11,925 nucleotides of DNA, from positions 589-12,513 of the forward strand of contig DHDF01000084.1 in the NCBI GenBank assembly GCA_002399225.1, in the 5' to 3' direction. Each line of letters begins with the position of its first letter. The stretch's first letter is position 1. Positions 1 through 7,379 of the stretch are shown here, piece after piece. Origin of the DNA: a bacterium UBA4883 (GTDB taxonomy: Bacteria; Bacillota; Clostridia; Oscillospirales; Acutalibacteraceae). The position numbers and the translations under genes are program-made. The notes under the pieces were generated by a model. That model was given only the letters and a program-made list of their open reading frames with translations. It was not told the DNA's origin and did no database searches.

Positions 1-1172
1 AGTTCCAGCTTGGCGCGGATGCTTCGGGCGTCTTCAAACCAGACCGCGTGTTTTTTTCCGTTGTAGGAGTAGTAGCTGAAATGGGGAGACTGTGCTTCCT
101 CATCAAAAAGGATGCGTGCGCCGACCTCGGATGCAAGCTCGACGGCGCCTGGGTTGGTCAGGGGATGGGCGGCGGTTCCGCGGACGAACGGCAGAGTCCA
201 GTCATAGCCGTAGTTGGGAATTCCCATCAGAATTTTTTCCGGCGGAATTACGGAAACTGCGTATCGGATGACTGCTTCCACTAAATTCAGCGGGGCGACC
301 GGGCGCGCCGGACCATACGTGTAGCCCCATTCATAGGTCATTAGGATAATGTAGTCCGCCAGGCCGCTGTGAACAGGGTAGTCGTGCGCTTCGTACAGAA
401 GGCCTGTCTGTTGCGCGCTGTTTTTCGGGGCGAGGGATGTGGAGACGGAATACCCCATCTGACGCAGTTTGGCGGTGACCTTGCGCAGAAAACTGTTGTA
501 ATTTTCACGGTCGTGGGAATAGATGTATTCAAAATCAAGATTCAGGCCGTAATAGTTTTTTTCCTGCAAGACCGTTATGATATTGTTGAGTAAAACATCC
601 TGAATCTCGGGACTTGACAGGATTGCATTTGCGTTTTCGCTGCTGAAGCCGCCCTCGGCGCGCATGTTGGTCACTACCATGAACGGCGCGGTGCCTTTTG
701 CCCGCGCGGCGGTAATGACCGGTTCATCCTCGATGGAGGACAGAGAGCCGTCGGGTTTGGCCATGTAGCTGAAAATGCTGACAAAGCTGAGAAAAGGGAG
801 CGTGCGCTCCAGCGTGCCTTGGTTCACGGAAGGAAACACATAGCCGTTGACCAGCATGGAGCCGAGCTTTTGAGACGTGACCGGAATGGTCAGCACTTGC
901 CCCGGCTGAAGCAGCGCAGGGTCGGTGATCTGCGGGTTTGCCTCCAAAAGCTGGTCGGCGGAAACCCCATACAGCGCCGCGATGGAGTAAAGGGACTGGC
1001 CGGAACCAACCGTATGCTGTACGCGGTCCGTCATCAGGACCAGCGCCTGGCCGACCACAAGCTGCTGGGTATTGCGGATCTGATTATCCTCAATGATTTT
1101 CTGTGCCGGAATCCCATACAGCCGGGATAACTGGTAAATGCTGTCGCCGGGTCTGACTCTGTAAATCACCAT
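1..1172 (-). CDS. LysM-GH18 spore cortex hydrolase (SleL/YaaH-like), 3' part missing
   Basis: This gene encodes a likely spore-associated N-acetylglucosaminidase that degrades cortex peptidoglycan during germination. The first 390 codons are inside the window and the C-terminal end lies beyond the left edge. Two LysM peptidoglycan-binding repeats occupy residues 2-48 (YRVRPGDSIYQLSRLYGI) and 52-99 (HTVGSGQSLYSIAALYGV). A GH18 barrel follows from about residue 105. The strand carrying the catalytic acid reads GLNLDFEYI, with D213 and E215, and the last visible residues, VWFEDARSIRAKLEL, are typical of the YaaH/SleL group. There is no signal peptide, as is usual for SleL/YaaH. The ATG at 1172 is preceded by AAGGTGG at 8 nt. 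Family is confident; the exact cellular role (germination rather than wall turnover) is inferred. A CATATAAAT at 1224-1216 (minus) vaguely resembles a sporulation sigma -10, but I found no matching -35. Confidence 0.87.
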   Translation of the reverse strand, partial: MVIYRVRPGDSIYQLSRLYGIPAQKIIEDNQIRNTQQLVVGQALVLMTDRVQHTVGSGQSLYSIAALYGVSADQLLEANPQITDPALLQPGQVLTIPVTSQKLGSMLVNGYVFPSVNQGTLERTLPFLSFVSIFSYMAKPDGSLSSIEDEPVITAARAKGTAPFMVVTNMRAEGGFSSENANAILSSPEIQDVLLNNIITVLQEKNYYGLNLDFEYIYSHDRENYNSFLRKVTAKLRQMGYSVSTSLAPKNSAQQTGLLYEAHDYPVHSGLADYIILMTYEWGYTYGPARPVAPLNLVEAVIRYAVSVIPPEKILMGIPNYGYDWTLPFVRGTAAHPLTNPGAVELASEVGARILFDEEAQSPHFSYYSYNGKKHAVWFEDARSIRAKLE

Positions 1173-1264
1173 TGCTGATTCCACCTTTTCAAAAGCTGTC
1201 GTTTCCCCATTGCCTATTTATATGAGACGGCGGGGGGAGAAATCACACGCTTTTGAAAATTCAG

Positions 1265-1302
1265 GGTAAAAGAAGGGCCGCCGCGTTTTCTGCGCGGCGG
1301 CC
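1265..1302 (-). terminator. Rho-independent terminator of the malic enzyme/symporter operon
   Basis: A perfect 10-bp GC-only stem (arms 1276-1285 and 1293-1302, 7-nt loop) is followed on the minus strand by the T-rich stretch CTTCTTTTAC. It lies 40 bp after the symporter stop codon and separates it from the LysM-GH18 gene transcribed in the same direction. Confidence 0.85.
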
Positions 1303-1341
1303 ATCTGCCTGAAAGAGCCCGATTCATAAATGATCGACGGA

Positions 1342-2733
1342 TTATAACATTCTGCCCATCAGTGACAGAAGCAGACTGCCGATCAAAAGAATAATGGCTC
1401 CGCCGAGGCGGGAGGAAATCTGCGAAAACGGCATCAGTTCCATGCGGTCTGCGGCGGAAAGAACGGCAACGTCCCCGGTGCCGCCCATGTTGGCCATACA
1501 TAACCCGGCGGTGATGCCCGCCTCCACAGGATAAAATTCGACCAGCTTGCCGACCAGCGCGGCGCCGAAAAATGCGCCGAGGCAGGTGGCCAGGCACAAA
1601 ACCAGGTAAGTAAGGCTGAAACTCTGGATCACGGTGTTGATGTCCAGGTAGCACAGCCCGATGCCGACCAGAAGGGTGGTGGTCAGGTTCTTCATAATGA
1701 ACTGGAACCACTGGTAGCAGGCAATTTCAATGTTCTCTGGAATCCAATTGAATATTTTGCAGATTGCAACGGTGATAATCATCCAGGCATACGGATGAAT
1801 GTTGACGGCGGGGCAGATTGCGACCCACGCTTTTCCCACGATATATCCCCAGGCGAAAAAGGCGCAGGAAACAAGCAGGCCTACGCCAAGGTTTTTCACT
1901 TCAATGTGGTTGCGTTTTTCTTCCGCTTCAGGGCTGATTTCCGTGTCGGCAACATTTCGCATCAGCTTTCCATGTCCGTTCCAAGAGTCGTTTTTCACCA
2001 CTTTCACAATGAGTCCGCCCAAAACAATGGAGATGGCGTTGCCGATGGCGACAGCGGGCGTCATGATGGAAATGGCCTTGGCTGCGGTCATTGTACCAGA
2101 GCTTTCGAAAATCTTGGAAAGGGGAACGGCGCCGGCTCCCATGCCTCCGCCCATGATTGGCAGGGCGATCAGCAGCAGATCCTTGACAGGATTGTACCCC
2201 ATGAGTGCGCCGGCCAGAAGACTCAGTCCGAAAGCGCAGAAAATACCGCCGAAAATGGAAGGAAAATAACGTGCGGCCGCCTTTTTCAGCAGATTCCGAT
2301 TCATGCCGAGAATAGAACCGGTAATCAGCGCGGCAATGTAAAAGTCCAGAAAGGCGCCGGTCGGTTTGAAAAAGGTGTTGATGCTTCCGACCAGATCAAT
2401 GTTATGCCACAGGTGCATGTTGTAAACCTTGGTTCCGTCTGCCAGTGTCTTAACTGCGGCCGGCAGCAGATTAAAATAGTTCAGCAGCGCAGAACCGAAC
2501 AGAATGACGATGGCGCCTCCGCCCAGATAAGAGCGGATGATGGGAGTCCGCTCGCCGATTTCGTTCAGAATGGTACCTAGAACAATCATGAAGGCAAAGC
2601 AGCCGGCCATCCCGGTAGGCAAGACGCCCAAATAGGTAGCAGCCAAAATAACGGCTGCAAAAATTGCAAAATAATACCATGGAAGGTTAAACAGAAGGAA
2701 CGGGGCCTTCTGCTTTTGTTCGGAATCTGACAT
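1342..2733 (-). CDS. 2-hydroxycarboxylate transporter (CitS/MaeN family), probable malate:Na+ symporter
   Basis: A polytopic inner-membrane carrier of the 2HCT family (CitS, MaeN, CimH), which moves citrate, malate or related acids with Na+ or H+. The 463-residue length fits the family (about 440-460). Both re-entrant loop signatures are present: MGGGMGAGAVPLSKIFES from residue 194, and MGGTGDVAVLSAADRMELMP further on, in which R430 corresponds to the arginine that contacts substrate carboxylates in CitS. Hydrophobic segments alternate along the whole length. A ribosome site AGGAGG lies 7 nt before the ATG. It is the second gene of an operon, 48 bp after malic enzyme. That partner makes L-malate the likeliest substrate, but citrate or citramalate cannot be excluded from sequence alone, so I give no gene symbol. 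The N-terminal 20 residues are a polar cytoplasmic extension. Confidence 0.93.
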   Translation of the reverse strand: MSDSEQKQKAPFLLFNLPWYYFAIFAAVILAATYLGVLPTGMAGCFAFMIVLGTILNEIGERTPIIRSYLGGGAIVILFGSALLNYFNLLPAAVKTLADGTKVYNMHLWHNIDLVGSINTFFKPTGAFLDFYIAALITGSILGMNRNLLKKAAARYFPSIFGGIFCAFGLSLLAGALMGYNPVKDLLLIALPIMGGGMGAGAVPLSKIFESSGTMTAAKAISIMTPAVAIGNAISIVLGGLIVKVVKNDSWNGHGKLMRNVADTEISPEAEEKRNHIEVKNLGVGLLVSCAFFAWGYIVGKAWVAICPAVNIHPYAWMIITVAICKIFNWIPENIEIACYQWFQFIMKNLTTTLLVGIGLCYLDINTVIQSFSLTYLVLCLATCLGAFFGAALVGKLVEFYPVEAGITAGLCMANMGGTGDVAVLSAADRMELMPFSQISSRLGGAIILLIGSLLLSLMGRML

Positions 2734-2754
2734 GGAAACTCCTCCTCTACTTTG

Positions 2755-2775
2755 AACCGGGCCGTCCCCCCGGTT
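2755..2775 (-). other. Intercistronic hairpin in the operon
   Basis: The arms AACCGGG and CCCGGTT form a 7-bp stem with a 7-nt loop between the malic enzyme stop and the symporter ribosome site. No T-run follows, so it is not a normal terminator. It could protect the upstream message from 3' decay or tune the ratio of enzyme to carrier; that role is inference. Confidence 0.45.
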
Positions 2776-2781
2776 TCCCTT

Positions 2782-3960
2782 TTAAATACGTGCGACGCCG
2801 GATCTGCGTGCGGCTTCCGCCACTGCCTCTGCCACGGCGGGGCCCACACGGGGATCGAATGCTTTCGGAATGATGTAGTCGGCGCCAAGTTCTTCTGGGG
2901 CAATTAAATCGGCGAGAGCCTGAGCGGCAGCCATCTTCATTTCCTCGTTAATGTCGCTGGCGCGTACGTCGAAAGCGCCGCGGAAAATGCCGGGGAAAGC
3001 CAGAACGTTGTTAATCTGGTTTGGAAAATCGCTGCGCCCGGTGGATACCACGGCCGCGCCGCCGGCTTTTGCGTCGTCGGGGAAAATCTCCGGGGTCGGG
3101 TTTGCGCAGGCGAAGATGACGGCGTCCCGGTTCATTGTTTTCACCATTTCAGATGTGACCAGCCCGGGCGCTGAGACACCGATGAAAACATCCGCTCCCC
3201 GCAGCATGTCGGCCAGAGAGCCTCTTTTTCCGTTCAGGTTTGTCACTTCCGCCATCTCTTTTTTGATCCAGTTCATGCCTTCCACGCGTCCCTGATAGAT
3301 GGCTCCATGCCGATCGCACATGGTGACGTCCCGGAAGCCTGCGGAAAGAAGCAGCTTGACAATGGAGACCGCCGCGGCTCCTGCCCCGGAAGTGACGATA
3401 CGGACCTCTTCCCTTTTCTTGCCCACGACCTTCAGCGCGTTGGTCAGGCCTGCCAGTGTAATGACCGCAGTGCCGTGCTGGTCGTCGTGGAAAACGGGAA
3501 TATCGCATTTTTCTTTCAGTTTCCGCTCGATCTCGAAGCAACGCGGTGCGGCGATGTCTTCCAGGTTGATACCGCCAAAGGAGCCGGAAATCAGGGAAAC
3601 CGTGTTGACAAACTCATCCACGTCCTTCGTTTTGACGCACAAGGGGAATGCGTCCACGTTCCCGAAGCTTTTGAACAGCACGCATTTTCCTTCCATAACC
3701 GGCATGCCTGCTTCCGGACCGATATCTCCCAGCCCCAGCACGGCGGAACCGTCTGTGATGACGGCGCACAGGTTCCACCGCCGCGTCAGCACATAGCTCT
3801 GCGAGATATCCTTCTGGATCTCCAGACAAGGCTGGGCCACTCCGGGCGTATAGGCCAGAGCCAGATCTTCCTTCGTTTTGACAGGCACGCGCGCTTCCAC
3901 TGCAATTTTGCCTTTCCACTCTCTGTGAAGGCGCAGCGACTCTTTTGCATAATCTGTCAT
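2782..3960 (-). CDS. Malic enzyme (NAD(P)-dependent, oxaloacetate-decarboxylating type)
   Basis: Catalyses oxidative decarboxylation of L-malate to pyruvate and CO2 with reduction of NAD(P), in the cytoplasm. The protein is the short bacterial form (392 residues). Visible signatures are ALAYTPGVAQP with the catalytic tyrosine at residue 37, GLGDIGPEAGMPVMEGK in the malate/metal site, FHDDQHGTAVITLAG (metal-binding acidic pair), the Rossmann dinucleotide motif TSGAGAAAVSIVKLLLSAG, GVSAPGLVT and ANPTPEIFPD. Cofactor choice is not decided by what I can see. Two in-frame ATGs are possible. AGGAGG lies only 3 nt before the one at 3966 but 9 nt before the one at 3960, so I prefer 3960. It is the first gene of the operon with the 2HCT carrier, which feeds it substrate. 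The operon is divergent from a CitA/MalK-type two-component system. Confidence 0.95.
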   Translation of the reverse strand: MTDYAKESLRLHREWKGKIAVEARVPVKTKEDLALAYTPGVAQPCLEIQKDISQSYVLTRRWNLCAVITDGSAVLGLGDIGPEAGMPVMEGKCVLFKSFGNVDAFPLCVKTKDVDEFVNTVSLISGSFGGINLEDIAAPRCFEIERKLKEKCDIPVFHDDQHGTAVITLAGLTNALKVVGKKREEVRIVTSGAGAAAVSIVKLLLSAGFRDVTMCDRHGAIYQGRVEGMNWIKKEMAEVTNLNGKRGSLADMLRGADVFIGVSAPGLVTSEMVKTMNRDAVIFACANPTPEIFPDDAKAGGAAVVSTGRSDFPNQINNVLAFPGIFRGAFDVRASDINEEMKMAAAQALADLIAPEELGADYIIPKAFDPRVGPAVAEAVAEAARRSGVARI

Positions 3961-4028
3961 TGTCATTTTCCTCCTCGTGTTTTATGTGTCGTTTTTCCGA
4001 GCCGGCGTCCGGCCCGGAGCTCTTTTTC

Positions 4029-4057
4029 ACTATAAACCGAAGCGGCTGGGCAGGATA
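4029..4057 (-). promoter_or_regulatory. Activator-dependent-looking promoter of the malic enzyme operon
   Basis: On the minus strand TATAGT (4034-4029) is a 5/6 match to the sigma-A -10. At 17 bp upstream the hexamer is TATCCT (4057-4052), a poor -35. The start would be near 4022, leaving a leader of about 60 nt with a GCCGG-ACG-CCGGC hairpin. A good -10 with a bad -35 directly below the tandem repeats suggests activation by a bound regulator. No start site has been measured. Confidence 0.5.
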
Positions 4058-4059
4058 CT

Positions 4060-4098
4060 CTTTGCAAAGTATACAAACCCTTTTGAAAGTAAAAAAAC
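4060..4098. repeat. Tandem CTTTnnAAAGTA operator pair between divergent operons
   Basis: Two 19-bp copies starting at 4060 and 4080 agree at 15 of 19 positions (CTTTGCAAAGTATACAAAC and CTTTTGAAAGTAAAAAAAC). The first has the perfect 10-bp palindrome CTTTGCAAAG. The 20-bp step puts both on one face of the helix. Relative to the inferred malic enzyme start they span about -38 to -76, a normal activator position. The likely ligand is the response regulator encoded next door, by inference. Confidence 0.6.
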
Positions 4099-4122
4099 AT
4101 AGTTGCCACTTTTCGTCCCGGC

Positions 4123-4160
4123 CTGAAACGATTGAAACTCATTTATATAAATGTTAAACT
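4123..4160 (+). promoter_or_regulatory. Promoter of the sensor kinase/regulator operon
   Basis: TTGAAA (4132-4137) and TAAACT (4155-4160) are 17 bp apart. An overlapping alternative is CTGAAA (4123-4128) with TATAAA (4146-4151), also 17 bp apart. Either start lies downstream of the TTG at 4132, which therefore cannot be the kinase start. The leader can fold into a bulged hairpin (arms 4170-4174 and 4206-4210) before the ribosome site. Confidence 0.55.
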
Positions 4161-4245
4161 AAAAGAAAAGCCGGTTCTGTGCGTCGATCTTGCAAAAGGA
4201 CCGCACCGGCCTGCGATCTCTCTGTCCTGGGTAGGGGGAAGAAAG

Positions 4246-5865
4246 ATGAAGCCTTTTCACTGGACCAAAAAGAAAAACCGGGGCACTGCATCCATGTTTA
4301 TGCACCTGCTTTTCTGGTCCACGTTGGTCTGGATCGCTCTGCTCAGCGTTACTCTTGCCGTAACGCTGCACTTTTCCTTGTCTTCCTTGCAGGAAAAGAT
4401 CGAAAGCGGACTGCGCTCCACAGCCTCCTCTTTGGCGGAGGACCTCGAAGTAAAAAGGGCGCTGCGGGAGGGAACCTGTCCGGAGGATCTCTCGAATTAT
4501 CTGGATGACCTCATCAAGAAAACCGAAGACTTAGACATCGTCACCATTGCGAACGCCAACTCAACGCGGTTGTACCATGTGGTTCACAAGCGCATCGGAA
4601 AACAATTTGTCGGCGGGGATGAGACCCGGGCTCTTGCCGGGAAATCTTATCTTGTGGATGGTGTCGGCACCATGGGGCCGCAGCGCCGGGCTTTCTGCCC
4701 GGTTCGGGACGAACGTGGGAAGGTGATCGGGTTTGTGATGGCCGGCACCACAATGGACCGGATCCAGACTCTGAGGAACAGCATTGTGAACACTTACGTG
4801 AAACTGGCCGTAGTGCTGGCACTTGCTACGCTGGCGATAGCCGGGATTGTGACCTTGCAGGTCAGGCGCGTGCTTCTCGGCTACAGCCCGGAGGAACTGG
4901 TCCATTCTTATCTGACCCAGAACGAGGTGCTGAACAATCTGGATGAAGGGGTTGCCTTTGTGGATGCGGCCGGCCGGATCCAGATGGTGAACCGGGCGGC
5001 GGAACAGATGCTGGGGCAGCGAATGGAATTGCTGAAAGATGCAAAGCTCGATTCCCTGCTCCGCGGAAAATCGGGCGGGAGCCTTTTGAAAGAAGAAAAC
5101 GCCCGGAAACGGAATACCTCGACCTCCCGCCCCAATCTTCTTTCCTGCAGCATCCCGATGGAAAAAGACGCGAAACAATTCGGTACCACGCTGCTTCTGA
5201 AAGACAAAACCGAAACGATGCGGGCGGCGGAAGAGCTGAACGGCACCAGGCATGTTATTTCCACTCTCCGCGCGAACAGCCACGAGTTCATGAACAAGCT
5301 GCAGGTGATCGCCGGACTGCTGCAAATGGGACGGCAGGAGGATGCCCTTATGTACATTGGGAAGATCTCCGCCCTGCAGGCAAAAGCCGTCGGCCCGGTG
5401 CTGCAGCATATCCACAACCCCAATGTAGCGGCGCTCTTGCTTGGCAAGCTGAACAACGTGCGTGAACTGGGCATCAGCCTGACTCTGCTGCCCAACAGCG
5501 ACCTTCCGGAGCACAGCCGCTATTTGTCAACGTCTGACCTGGTCACCGTGGTGGGAAACCTGGTCGAAAATTCCATCGAAGCCATCAACGCCCAGTGCAA
5601 AGACGGCCCCAGAAATATCACGCTTCAGATTACGGAAGACGAAAACGGGTTGTTTATCTTGGTGACGGATACCGGGGTCGGCATTGAGCAGAAAAATCTT
5701 GAGAGAATCTACGATCCTGGGTTCAGCACAAAAGCCCGGAAAGGGCGGGGAGTCGGGATGAGCCTGTTCCGTGATATTGTCGTGCGCCGACAGGGCAGCG
5801 TGGATGTGGATTCCGAACCTCAGGCCGGGACCTCGTTTACCGTCATATTCAACAAGAAGCGTTAA
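4246..5865 (+). CDS. Sensor histidine kinase, CitA/DcuS/MalK family
   Basis: Membrane sensor for an external di- or tricarboxylate, autophosphorylating and passing phosphate to the regulator encoded 5 bp downstream. In the 539-residue product, a first membrane segment spans about residues 18-41. An extracytoplasmic PAS-like (sCache) ligand domain follows, with RLYHVVHKRIGKQFVGGDE, the typical carboxylate-binding region. A second membrane segment lies near residues 180-203, then a cytoplasmic PAS (LNNLDEGVAFVDAAGRIQMV). The SpoB-type phosphoacceptor is RANSHEFMNKLQVIAGLLQ with H346. The ATPase has N442 (GNLVENSIEAI), DTGVGIE from D475 and GRGVGMSL from G500. All key residues are intact. I use the ATG at 4246, 7 nt after AGGGGG; a longer frame from TTG 4132 overlaps the promoter. 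Divergence from malic enzyme and a 2HCT carrier suggests malate or citrate as ligand. Confidence 0.93.
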   Translation: MKPFHWTKKKNRGTASMFMHLLFWSTLVWIALLSVTLAVTLHFSLSSLQEKIESGLRSTASSLAEDLEVKRALREGTCPEDLSNYLDDLIKKTEDLDIVTIANANSTRLYHVVHKRIGKQFVGGDETRALAGKSYLVDGVGTMGPQRRAFCPVRDERGKVIGFVMAGTTMDRIQTLRNSIVNTYVKLAVVLALATLAIAGIVTLQVRRVLLGYSPEELVHSYLTQNEVLNNLDEGVAFVDAAGRIQMVNRAAEQMLGQRMELLKDAKLDSLLRGKSGGSLLKEENARKRNTSTSRPNLLSCSIPMEKDAKQFGTTLLLKDKTETMRAAEELNGTRHVISTLRANSHEFMNKLQVIAGLLQMGRQEDALMYIGKISALQAKAVGPVLQHIHNPNVAALLLGKLNNVRELGISLTLLPNSDLPEHSRYLSTSDLVTVVGNLVENSIEAINAQCKDGPRNITLQITEDENGLFILVTDTGVGIEQKNLERIYDPGFSTKARKGRGVGMSLFRDIVVRRQGSVDVDSEPQAGTSFTVIFNKKR

Positions 5866-5870
5866 AGGAT

Positions 5871-6566
5871 GTGAGACCAATCGTTCATACCGCGATTATT
5901 GAAGACGATCCCATGGTGGCCCAGATTAACCGGCAGTACCTGCAGCAGTTCAGCGGGTTTGAAGTGGACGGCATCTTTGACAATGGCCGGGACGCCTCGG
6001 AGTACCTGCGCAGGCATCAGCCGGATCTCGCCATTCTGGACGTCTATATGCCTGCTGTAAGCGGAATCGAACTGCTCCGATGGATGCGCGGGGAGAACAT
6101 TAAAAGCGCCGTAATCATGGTTACGGCCGCGACGGAGACAGATATCGTGGATCAGGCCCTGCAATTGGGGATTGTGGATTACCTGATCAAGCCGTTTACC
6201 TTTCTGAGGTTCCAGGAAGCGGTCCAGAAGTACCTGCGCAAGGTGGACCTTCTGCGGAGCACCACCACAGTGAATCAGGCAGTGGTGGATCGTCTGCTGA
6301 GCAATGAACCGACGCTGCGCGAAGCGGATCACAGCGAACTGCGCAAAGGGCTAAATCAGAAGACCTTGACCGCTGTCGGGGATTATCTGCGCCAACATTC
6401 TTCAGACAAGCATACTTGCGAAAGCCTTTCGGTCCGCATCGGCCTTTCCAAAGTGACGATCAGGCGATATCTGAATTATCTGATCGAAACCGGATTTGTG
6501 CTCAGCTCTATCGATTATGAGACCGGAGGCCGCCCGCGGGTCGTGTACTGGCTGAAAAAACAATAA
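5871..6566 (+). CDS. Response regulator, CitB/DcuR/MalR family
   Basis: Partner of the upstream kinase and the likely activator of the divergent malic enzyme/symporter operon. The receiver domain (residues 5-120) has the acidic pair D12/D13 in IIEDDP, phosphoacceptor D57 in LAILDVYMP, T85 and K107 in YLIKPF. A linker and a C-terminal helix-turn-helix follow (TCESLSVRIGLSKVTIRRYL, about residues 183-202), as in CitB/CitT-type regulators; 231 residues is the usual size. The start is GTG at 5871, five bases after the kinase stop. The only Shine-Dalgarno match, AAAGGA at 5864-5869, is one base from the GTG, too close for normal initiation, so translation probably depends on ribosomes finishing the kinase. 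No other in-frame start is better placed ahead of the conserved aspartates. Confidence 0.93.
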   Translation: MRPIVHTAIIEDDPMVAQINRQYLQQFSGFEVDGIFDNGRDASEYLRRHQPDLAILDVYMPAVSGIELLRWMRGENIKSAVIMVTAATETDIVDQALQLGIVDYLIKPFTFLRFQEAVQKYLRKVDLLRSTTTVNQAVVDRLLSNEPTLREADHSELRKGLNQKTLTAVGDYLRQHSSDKHTCESLSVRIGLSKVTIRRYLNYLIETGFVLSSIDYETGGRPRVVYWLKKQ

Positions 6567-6571
6567 AAAAA

Positions 6572-6601
6572 GGGCCGCTGCAAACTGCTTTGCAGCGGCC
6601 C
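6572..6601. terminator. Bidirectional terminator between regulator and Usp gene
   Basis: A perfect 13-bp stem (6572-6584 with 6589-6601) closes the tetraloop CTGC. On the minus strand it is followed by seven Ts from the A-run at 6565-6571. On the plus strand the tail CAAATCTATTCTATTTTA is weaker. It serves the two convergent genes, starting 5 bp after the regulator stop. Confidence 0.92.
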
Positions 6602-6629
6602 CAAATCTATTCTATTTTAAAGGTTCCAG

Positions 6630-7079
6630 TTAATTCTGACAGATGAGTTTTTTCGTCTTTTTCCGGCGATCCTCTTTTTGAACTGGGCAAATGTTGTACA
6701 CCGTCCCGTCTTTTGCCACCATTGAAATCGGAATCTGCGGCAAAAGCTTATGTATAATTTCGACAAATCCGTTTACCGGCGCTTCCGCCATTCCCGTGAC
6801 GATATGCGTTGCATGAATGTTTTTTGCAACTCCGGCCGCCATGAGCGGCGCATCGTCGTAAAAATAGACGGACATTTCGGCGTCCGCGGCTTTTGCGTTC
6901 TGGCGAAGGTATTCCAGCTCTTCACAGTCCGTGTCAAATCCCGCCGAGGTTGGCTGAATACAGAGTACCTGAAGCGGAATGGACTGGCTGTCGGCGATCT
7001 TTTTCCCCGCGTGGATCAAGCGATCGCAGTCACGCTGGCCGGTGACGCAAACAAGGACGGCTGCCTTGCTTTTTCTCAA
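6630..7079 (-). CDS. Single-domain universal stress protein, KdpD-type Usp
   Basis: A small cytoplasmic Usp-fold protein (149 residues). The opening KAAVLVCVTGQRDCDRLIHAG resembles the Usp domain of KdpD sensor kinases more than classical UspA. The second half (VAKNIHATHIVTGMAEAP, HKLLPQIPISMVAKDGTVY) completes the alpha/beta fold. The usual ATP-binding GxxGxGxxS run is not obvious, so nucleotide binding is doubtful. The tail QKEDRRKKTKKLICQN is strongly basic. The start is TTG at 7079, well supported by AAGGAGG 7 nt upstream; there is no nearby ATG. It is a single-gene unit convergent with the two-component operon. Function is not known; a role in redox, ion or stress signalling is only a guess from the family. 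Confidence 0.8.
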   Translation of the reverse strand: MRKSKAAVLVCVTGQRDCDRLIHAGKKIADSQSIPLQVLCIQPTSAGFDTDCEELEYLRQNAKAADAEMSVYFYDDAPLMAAGVAKNIHATHIVTGMAEAPVNGFVEIIHKLLPQIPISMVAKDGTVYNICPVQKEDRRKKTKKLICQN

Positions 7080-7124
7080 ATTTCTGCCTCCTTATCAAGC
7101 AGGATGGATTTTGTTTCCTCTAAC

Positions 7125-7153
7125 AGTATAGCAGAGTTATACTCCTTTATGAA
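7125..7153 (-). promoter_or_regulatory. Possible proximal promoter of the Usp gene, within an inverted repeat
   Basis: On the minus strand TTCATA (7153-7148) and TATACT (7130-7125) lie 17 bp apart, both near consensus. The -10 forms one arm of the inverted repeat AGTATA-N7-TATACT (7125-7143), which could be an operator. It is weaker than the distal promoter. Confidence 0.4.
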
Positions 7154-7230
7154 AACAGTTTCTGTATAAATGATGAACAGATTGTTAATTAAATTGAACA
7201 ACTTTTTTGTAACTATTGTCCTACACCCAA

Positions 7231-7259
7231 ATTATACCAGAACGTGCTTCTTCTGACAA
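7231..7259 (-). promoter_or_regulatory. Strong sigma-A promoter of the Usp gene
   Basis: On the minus strand TTGTCA (7259-7254, 5/6), a 17-bp spacer, and a perfect TATAAT (7236-7231) preceded by TGG, an extended -10. The start would be near 7224, giving an AT-rich leader of about 145 nt before the TTG codon. This is the best housekeeping promoter in the window. Confidence 0.82.
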
Positions 7260-7303
7260 GTATAATTTTTGTAAAACTTTTTATCGGCCGTCTTTTTGTT
7301 TTT

Positions 7304-7330
7304 TGAAAGTTTTTATCGTTTAGCATCGTA
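7304..7330 (+). promoter_or_regulatory. ECF-type promoter upstream of the sigma factor gene
   Basis: TGAAAG (7304-7309), a 17-bp spacer, then CGTA (7327-7330) matches the pattern of Bacillus ECF promoters (TGAAAC-N16/17-CGTA or CGTC). It lies 50 bp before the ECF sigma start codon. ECF sigma factors commonly transcribe their own genes, so autoregulation is the likely meaning. Confidence 0.6.
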
Positions 7331-7379
7331 TCTTTTAATGAGAGCAGCATGGCCATGCCTCCCAAAGGAGTGACTGCAC

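Noticed and set aside
1216..1224. CATATAAAT as a sporulation sigma-E/K -10 for the LysM-GH18 gene.
   Set aside because: No acceptable -35 is found at 13-18 bp upstream (the region is a C-run), so the evidence is too weak for a feature.
1795..2580. Long plus-strand open frames opposite the symporter, and similar ones opposite malic enzyme and the kinase.
   Set aside because: They are antisense shadows of GC-rich genes; the minus-strand (or plus-strand) products carry clear family motifs and ribosome sites, these do not.
4132..4245. 38-residue extension of the sensor kinase from TTG 4132.
   Set aside because: The TTG is part of a -35 hexamer and lies upstream of any likely transcript start. 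The ATG at 4246 has a ribosome site and leads straight to the membrane segment.
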